Assembly (NCBI RefSeq): GCF_020564935.1
Contig: NZ_JAJCXB010000044.1
Coordinates: 1-64,000, forward strand
Reading direction: 5' to 3'
Length of the DNA: 64,000 nucleotides
From: Streptomyces pinistramenti
GTDB taxonomy: Bacteria; Actinomycetota; Actinomycetes; Streptomycetales; Streptomycetaceae
Position numbers and translations under genes: made by a program. Below are positions 59,259 to 64,000 of the stretch, in pieces. The notes beneath the pieces are model-generated. The model was given only the letters and a program-made list of their open reading frames with translations. It was not told the DNA's origin and did not search any database. Every line of letters starts with the position of its first letter. Position 1 is the stretch's first letter.

Positions 59259-60896
59259 TCAGTGGTGGCCGTGGCCACTGGTGATCTCCTTGAACTCCTC
59301 TGCCGTCGGCTTCGGAATGACGTTGTCCTCGCCGTAGTAGGACTTCGAGAGCTTGGCGCGCAGCTTCTTCGACCGCGACACCTTGCGCTCGACACCGTTC
59401 TCGTCGACCTCCGGGCCCAGCTCCAGCGGCGTGGGCTGCTCGTGCTGGGTGAGCACGTGCAGCTGCTCCTGGTCCAGCGGCTCGTGGATCTCGACGAACT
59501 CACCGTGCGGCAGGCGCTTGATGATGCCCGACTCACGGCCGTGCAGCACCTTGTCCCGGTCACGCCGCTGCAGACCCATGCAGATCCGCTTGGTGGCGAT
59601 GAAGCCGAGCACCGGACCGACGAAGAACGCGATCCGGACGAACCAGGTGATCGAGTTGATCGACAGGTGGAAGTGGGTGGCCCACAGGTCGTTGCCGCCG
59701 CCGATGAGCATCACGAAGTACGCGATCAGCCAGGCGACACCGAAGCCGGTACGGGTCGGGACGTTGCGCGGGCGGTCCAGGATGTGGTGCTCACGCTTGT
59801 CACCCCGCACCCAGGACTCGACGAACGGGTAGACCGCGATGGCGACCAGGACCAGCGGGAAGACCAGGATCGGGATCAGCACACCAAAGTTGATGGTGTG
59901 GCCCCAGAAGTTCCACTCCCAGCCCGGCATGACACGCACCAGGCCCTCGGCGAAGCCCATGTACCAGTCGGGCTGGGCGCCGGTGGACACCTGGTCCGGA
60001 CGGTACGGACCGATCGCCCACACCGGGTTGATGCTCGCGACCGCGGCGATCACCGAGATCACACCGAAGACCAGGAAGAAGAAGCCTCCGGCCTTGGCCA
60101 TGTAGACCGGCAGCAGCGGCATGCCGACGACGTTCTTGTTGGTCTTGCCGGCACCCGGGAACTGCGTGTGCTTGTGGTAGAAGACCAGGATCAGGTGCGC
60201 CACCAGCAGACCGAGCATGATGCCCGGCAGCAGCAGCACGTGCACCGTGAAGAACCTCGGGATGATGTCGTGCCCCGGGAACTCCCCGCCGAAGATGAAC
60301 ATCTGGAGGTACGATCCGACCAGCGGCATCGCCAGGATGACACCCTCGATGAACCGCACGCCGGTACCGGAGAGCAGGTCGTCGGGGAGCGAGTAGCCGG
60401 TGAAGCCGGTGAACATACCCAGCACCAACAGCAGGAAGCCGAACAGCCAGTTGACCTCGCGCGGCTTGCGGAAGGCGCCGGTGAAGAACACCCGCATCAT
60501 GTGGACCATCATGCCGGCCAGGAAGATCAGGGCCGACCAGTGGTGGATCTGCCGGATCAGCAGACCACCGCGGACATCGAAGCTGATGTCCAGGGTCGAC
60601 TCGAACGCCTGGGTCATCCGGATCCCGTGCATCGGCACGTAGGAACCGTGGTACGTGACCTCGGCCATGCTCGGGTGGAAGAACAGCGTCAGGTAGACAC
60701 CGGTCAGGATGATGATGATGAAGCTGTAGAGGCAGATCTCACCCAGCATGAAGGACCAGTGGTCCGGGAAGATCTTGCGCATGTTGGACTTGGCGAGGCT
60801 GTAGATGCCCAGCCGGCCGTCGGCCCAGTCGGCGACCCGCTCGCCCCGCGGCGCCTGGCCGCGACGCGCGGTGGTCGCGCTCGTCTCGTTACTCAT
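59259..60896 (-). CDS. qcrB: Cytochrome bc1 complex cytochrome b subunit
   Basis: QcrB carries two b hemes and the quinol sites of the actinobacterial bcc-aa3 supercomplex. The 545-residue product has about eight or nine helices, heme His residues in HHWSALIFLAGMMVHMMRVFF and HVLLLPGIMLGLLVAHLILVFYHKH, the quinol-oxidation motif equivalent region PDDLLSGTG, and the long C-terminal tail found in actinobacteria. It overlaps qcrA by four bases (ATGA). Confidence 0.96.
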   Translation of the reverse strand: MSNETSATTARRGQAPRGERVADWADGRLGIYSLAKSNMRKIFPDHWSFMLGEICLYSFIIIILTGVYLTLFFHPSMAEVTYHGSYVPMHGIRMTQAFESTLDISFDVRGGLLIRQIHHWSALIFLAGMMVHMMRVFFTGAFRKPREVNWLFGFLLLVLGMFTGFTGYSLPDDLLSGTGVRFIEGVILAMPLVGSYLQMFIFGGEFPGHDIIPRFFTVHVLLLPGIMLGLLVAHLILVFYHKHTQFPGAGKTNKNVVGMPLLPVYMAKAGGFFFLVFGVISVIAAVASINPVWAIGPYRPDQVSTGAQPDWYMGFAEGLVRVMPGWEWNFWGHTINFGVLIPILVFPLVLVAIAVYPFVESWVRGDKREHHILDRPRNVPTRTGFGVAWLIAYFVMLIGGGNDLWATHFHLSINSITWFVRIAFFVGPVLGFIATKRICMGLQRRDRDKVLHGRESGIIKRLPHGEFVEIHEPLDQEQLHVLTQHEQPTPLELGPEVDENGVERKVSRSKKLRAKLSKSYYGEDNVIPKPTAEEFKEITSGHGHH

Positions 60897-61957
60897 CCGC
60901 GCTCCCAGAAGCTCGGGCCGACGGGCTCCGCGAAGTCGCGCGCGGCCTCGAGGAAGCCGTCCTTCACCGTGATGTGCAGCTGCGGCAGGGCGTGACCGGC
61001 AGGACCGAAGATCACGCGACCACCGTCAGAGAGGTCGAAGGTGGACTGGTGGCACGGGCACAGCACGTGGTGCGTCTGCTGCTCGTACAGGCTGATCGGG
61101 CAACCCACGTGGGTGCAGATCTTCGAGTACGCCACGATGCCTTCGTGCGACCAGGCGAGTTCTTGCTTGTCCTTGATGTTCTGCGGCTGGATCCGCACGA
61201 GCATCAGGGCGTCCTTGGCAATGTTCTCGTTGAAGTCCTCGCTGTCCTCCTCCAGGCCCTCGGGCTTGGCGAAGGTGAGCGAACCGACCGCGATGTCCTC
61301 GGGACGCAGCGGGAGGTTGGTCGACTGGTTGACGAGGCGGATGCCCTTCTTCCAGCCGGTGGTCCGCAGCTTCTTCTCGGGCAGCGGCCCGAGGTCCCGC
61401 AGCAGCACGACGCCGGAGAGCGGCACCAGGGCCAGCGCGCCGAACATGGTGTTGCGGATCAGCTTGCGGCGGCCGAAGCCGGACTCCTTCGCACCCTGTG
61501 CGAAGTCCGCCAGGACCTTGGCCTTGACCTCGGGCTCGGCCTCGATCGGGTGCCGGTCGTCGGCGATCTCCTCGTCCGACATCAGCGTGCGGGCCCAGTG
61601 GACCGCGCCGGCGCCGATGCAGAACAGCGCCACACCCAGGGTCAGACCGAGGGAGAAGTTCAGCGCGCTGATGTGACCGATCGGCCAGATGAAGACGATC
61701 TTGTCGATCGGGAAGATCACGTACGACGCGATGAACGCGACCGTCGCAAGCATGGACAGCAGGAAGAGATAGGCGACCACGCGCTCGGAGCGCCGGGCGG
61801 CCTTCTCGTCGATGTCCTGGACGCGGTGCTCGTGGGCCGGCAGCCCCGGGTCGGCGAAGGGGTTCTCGCCCTTGGCCACCGCGTCGCCGTGAGCGTCGTG
61901 GCGCTCACTCGGAAGGGTTTCTTCTGGCACGTCTGCGTGTCGTCCAGTCTCACTCAT
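60893..61957 (-). CDS. qcrA: Cytochrome bc1 complex Rieske iron-sulfur subunit
   Basis: QcrA holds the [2Fe-2S] cluster that takes electrons from quinol. The 354-residue product has three membrane helices (about 61-82, 96-120 and 174-191), as in actinobacteria, and a C-terminal cluster domain with CTHVGC and CPCHQS binding motifs. It starts where qcrC ends (four-base overlap) and overlaps qcrB at its own end. Confidence 0.96.
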   Translation of the reverse strand: MSETGRHADVPEETLPSERHDAHGDAVAKGENPFADPGLPAHEHRVQDIDEKAARRSERVVAYLFLLSMLATVAFIASYVIFPIDKIVFIWPIGHISALNFSLGLTLGVALFCIGAGAVHWARTLMSDEEIADDRHPIEAEPEVKAKVLADFAQGAKESGFGRRKLIRNTMFGALALVPLSGVVLLRDLGPLPEKKLRTTGWKKGIRLVNQSTNLPLRPEDIAVGSLTFAKPEGLEEDSEDFNENIAKDALMLVRIQPQNIKDKQELAWSHEGIVAYSKICTHVGCPISLYEQQTHHVLCPCHQSTFDLSDGGRVIFGPAGHALPQLHITVKDGFLEAARDFAEPVGPSFWERG

Positions 61958-62763
61958 GACTTCTTGGCCTTCGTAGTCCGGGCTGCGACCCAGATGGCGA
62001 CCGCTACCAGCGCGCCCAGGCCGAAGATGTAACCGAAGAGGCCCTCACTGACCGGACCCAGACCGCCGAGGTCCAGGCCGCCGGGGCTCTCGGTGTCATC
62101 GCCGTTGACGGCGCCGAGGTACGCGACGATGTCCTTCTTGTTCTCCTGCGACAGCGAGCCGTCACCGAAGGAAGGCATGTTCTGCGGGCCGGTTTCCATG
62201 GCCTCGTAGATGTGCTTCGGGTCCACGCCCTCAAGCGTCGGTGCGAACTTGCCGTTGGTCAGGGCGCCGCCCTTACCGGTGAAGTTGTGGCACTGCGCGC
62301 AGTTCGTGCGGAACAGCTCACCGCCCTTGCCGACGTCGGCACCGTCCGGGCTGTACTGGTCCTTGCTCGGCACCGCGGGACCGGCACCCAGCGACGCGAC
62401 GTAGGCCGCGAGCTGGTCGATCTCGGCGTTGTTGTAGATGTTCTTCTTCCGCGGCACCTGCGCGCCGGGCTGCTGGGCCGGCATACGGCCGGTGCCCACC
62501 TGGAAGTCGACGGCTGCGGCGCCCACGCCGACCAGGCTCGGGCCGTCGGAGGTGCCCTGACCGCCGGTGCCGTGGCAGCTTGCACAGCCCACGGCGAAGA
62601 GCTTCTTGCCCTCCTTGATGGCAAGAGACTGGGCGGTGTCATCGGCCTGAGCCTTGTCCGCCGGCGCGAACGCGGCGTACAGCCCCCCAGTGACCGCCAG
62701 CGCGAAGAGTAGGACGACGAGCGCCGCCAGCGGATGGCGCCGTCGTGCGGAGAGCTTTTTCAC
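61954..62763 (-). CDS. qcrC: Cytochrome bc1 complex diheme cytochrome c subunit
   Basis: QcrC passes electrons straight to cytochrome oxidase in actinobacteria, which lack soluble cytochrome c. The 269-residue product has an N-terminal signal/anchor helix, two heme c motifs (CASCH and CAQCH), and a C-terminal membrane helix near 240-260. Start is GTG 62763. It is the first of three overlapping genes; ctaE lies 78 bp upstream on the same strand. Confidence 0.96.
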   Translation of the reverse strand: MKKLSARRRHPLAALVVLLFALAVTGGLYAAFAPADKAQADDTAQSLAIKEGKKLFAVGCASCHGTGGQGTSDGPSLVGVGAAAVDFQVGTGRMPAQQPGAQVPRKKNIYNNAEIDQLAAYVASLGAGPAVPSKDQYSPDGADVGKGGELFRTNCAQCHNFTGKGGALTNGKFAPTLEGVDPKHIYEAMETGPQNMPSFGDGSLSQENKKDIVAYLGAVNGDDTESPGGLDLGGLGPVSEGLFGYIFGLGALVAVAIWVAARTTKAKKS

Positions 62764-62841
62764 GGATTACCCCGGTGTCAGGATCTTCTGCGTCGATGCT
62801 TTGGCTATGTCTGTCTGAACTGCGGTTCCGGTCGGGACCGG

Positions 62842-63462
62842 TTACCGGATCAGGTAGATCGTGGCGAAGAGGCCGATCCAGACGACATCGACGAAGTGCC
62901 AGTAGTAGGACACGACGATGGCCGCGGTGGCCTGCGTGTGGGTGAACCTCTTGGCCGCGTACGTCCTGCCCAGGACCAGCAGGAAGGCGATCAGACCGCC
63001 CGTCACATGCAGTCCGTGGAACCCGGTGGTCAGGTAGAACACCGAGCCGTACGGGCCGGACGAGAGCGAGAGGCCCTCGTTCTTGACCAGTTCGGTGTAC
63101 TCGAAGACCTGGCCGCCGATGAAGATCGCACCCATGATGAAGGTGATCACGAACCACGTACGGAGCTTCTTGACATCGCCGCGCTCGGCCGCGAATACGC
63201 CGAGCTGGCAGGTCAGCGAGCTGAGCACCAGGATCGTCGTGTTCGTCGCTGAGAACGGAAGGTTCAGCGCATCGGAGGTTTCCTTCCAATACTCGGCACC
63301 GGTCACCGATCGAAGGGTGAAGTACATCGCGAAGAGGGCCGCGAAGAACATCAGCTCGGAACTCAGCCAGATGATGGTTCCGACGCTGGTGAGATTCGGT
63401 CGATTGACCGACGGGTGCGCGTGCCCGGTTTCTACTGTCGTTGCTGTCGCCACGACCGACAT
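62842..63462 (-). CDS. ctaE: Cytochrome c oxidase subunit III
   Basis: CtaE is subunit III of the aa3-type oxidase that joins the bc1 complex. The 206-residue product has five helices and family motifs IIWLSSELMFFAALFAMYF, TGFHGLHVTGG and YYWHFVDVVWIGLF. ATG 63462 lies inside a 21-bp perfect palindrome and has no clear ribosome site. It likely heads the ctaE-qcrCAB operon. Confidence 0.95.
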   Translation of the reverse strand: MSVVATATTVETGHAHPSVNRPNLTSVGTIIWLSSELMFFAALFAMYFTLRSVTGAEYWKETSDALNLPFSATNTTILVLSSLTCQLGVFAAERGDVKKLRTWFVITFIMGAIFIGGQVFEYTELVKNEGLSLSSGPYGSVFYLTTGFHGLHVTGGLIAFLLVLGRTYAAKRFTHTQATAAIVVSYYWHFVDVVWIGLFATIYLIR

Positions 63463-63473
63463 TATGTCGGTCG
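63453..63473. promoter_or_regulatory. 21-bp palindrome over the ctaE start codon
   Basis: CGACCGACAT-T-ATGTCGGTCG is a perfect 10-1-10 palindrome whose centre lies one base before the ctaE ATG (minus strand). It could be an operator or, in RNA, a hairpin hiding the start. Confidence 0.65.
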
Positions 63474-63760
63474 CTTATCCCGCCCTCACTCCGGGGGGTG
63501 CCGTTCGGTGTGTCAAGGACGTATGCCCTGCTCGTACGGCCCATTCCCGCGGTCGCCCGAAGGAGGGAAGTGCGGGCCCTTCCGACGGCCCCGGAGCGCG
63601 CTGCGGCCGGTCCTGACGGGGCATCGGACAGATCTTGGTCCCGTTCGCACCCTCCTGCGGGTGCCCCTCCCGGGAGTAGCATCCGAGCCCTACCTACGGT
63701 GGGGACGCCCCATGCACAGGTGCCGCCCCGATCCGTGCCGCTACGAAGCGTGGAGGAACG
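63474..63760. other. Divergent intergenic region, no gene seen
   Basis: This region should hold promoters for the oxidase operon and for the receiver-like gene. A possible plus-strand -10 TAGCAT is visible near 63676-63681. Nothing else stands out. Confidence 0.35.
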
Positions 63761-64000
63761 ATGCAGGCGACTGCCACGGTGCTGGTCTACAGCGACAACG
63801 CCACCACCCGCGAGCAGGTCAGGCTGGCCACAGGCCGGCGGCCCGCAGCCGATGTTCCGCGGGTCGAGATCCTGGAGTGCGCCACTCAGCCGGCCGTTCT
63901 CGAAGCCCTGGACGCGGGCGGCATCGACGTGTGCGTGCTGGACGGCGAGACCGCTCCGGCCGGCGGCATGGGTGTCTGCCGGCAGATCAAGGACGAGATT
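63761..64000 (+). CDS. Receiver-like protein, 3' end cut by window
   Basis: The first 80 residues begin MQATATVLVYSDNATTREQV and include VCVLDGETAPAGGMGVCRQI, the fold and acidic position of a response-regulator receiver in which the phospho-acceptor Asp falls in VLDGE. GGAGG precedes ATG 63761. The acidic pocket at the start reads YSDN rather than DD, so phosphorylation may not be standard. Its position next to oxidase genes could mean a role in respiration control, but that is inference. Confidence 0.75.
   Translation, partial: MQATATVLVYSDNATTREQVRLATGRRPAADVPRVEILECATQPAVLEALDAGGIDVCVLDGETAPAGGMGVCRQIKDEI

Overview
This window looks like the core chromosome of a Streptomyces or a very close relative. 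Base composition is very high in G+C, GTG and TTG starts are common, GGAGG-type ribosome binding sites recur, and many genes seem to be transcribed without a leader. I see no insertion sequences, phage genes, CRISPR arrays, rRNA or tRNA. Almost all genes are intact housekeeping genes. The gene order (ftsL-rsmH, metF, an Rv2175c homologue, a PASTA kinase, class II DAHP synthase, AGPAT, an ArsA-like ATPase, a START-like protein, fadD, pimB, NlpC/P60, trpD, then the bc1 operon with ctaE) recalls the Mycobacterium tuberculosis interval from about Rv2165c to Rv2196, so the block appears to be an ancient actinobacterial neighbourhood.

Layout. 1-1.7 kb: the upstream end of the division/cell-wall (dcw) cluster, with partial ftsL, rsmH and a leader holding three 10-bp-spaced GTGG repeats that resemble an MraZ box. 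1.8-8.2 kb: a beta-carbonic anhydrase and a MoxR / DUF58 / transglutaminase operon. 8.3-15.5 kb: small conserved genes (DUF3040, methyltransferase, HEPN, TetR, DUF4126, a CrtI-like flavoprotein, and a membrane protein with a Tyr/Gly/Gln-rich tail). 15.5-21.6 kb: metF and thiamine genes (thiE; a TPP-riboswitch-controlled thiO-thiS-thiG operon), with a small DNA-binding protein and a ferredoxin-reductase-like flavoprotein. 21.7-26.3 kb: a PASTA Ser/Thr kinase, endonuclease IV, a sulfite-oxidase-like enzyme, and the bacterioferritin/Bfd pair, with an iron box before bfd.

26.4-34.7 kb is chorismate and central carbon metabolism: class II DAHP synthase, a MocR regulator divergent from a hydrolase, a PhzE/TrpE-G fusion behind a Trp attenuator with a Trp-Trp-Trp leader peptide, a lactate-dehydrogenase-like enzyme, and a phosphofructokinase with residues typical of PPi-dependent enzymes. 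34.9-49.2 kb carries a two-component system and a cell-envelope/lipid set (AGPAT, esterase, glucokinase, ArsA-like ATPase, START-like protein, phosphoesterase, FadD, PimB-like mannosyltransferase, polytopic GT87-like protein). 49.2-56.1 kb has a lipoprotein metalloprotease, two NlpC/P60 hydrolases (one behind a structured leader), a NYN protein, a rhomboid protease and a stand-alone Lrp ligand-binding domain. 56.3-64 kb ends with a class V aminotransferase, trpD, qcrCAB and ctaE, and the start of a receiver-like protein.

Most of the novelty is in regulatory DNA rather than in a new gene cluster: the MraZ-like box without mraZ, a 26-bp perfect inverted repeat next to a promoter, a palindrome over the ctaE start codon, the NlpC leader, a four-half-site operator cluster, and a run of leaderless promoters. 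I found no convincing undescribed multi-gene system. The best candidates for undescribed genes are an Arg/Gly-rich reading frame wedged between the DUF58 and transglutaminase genes and a 27-codon reading frame overlapping the rsmH start.
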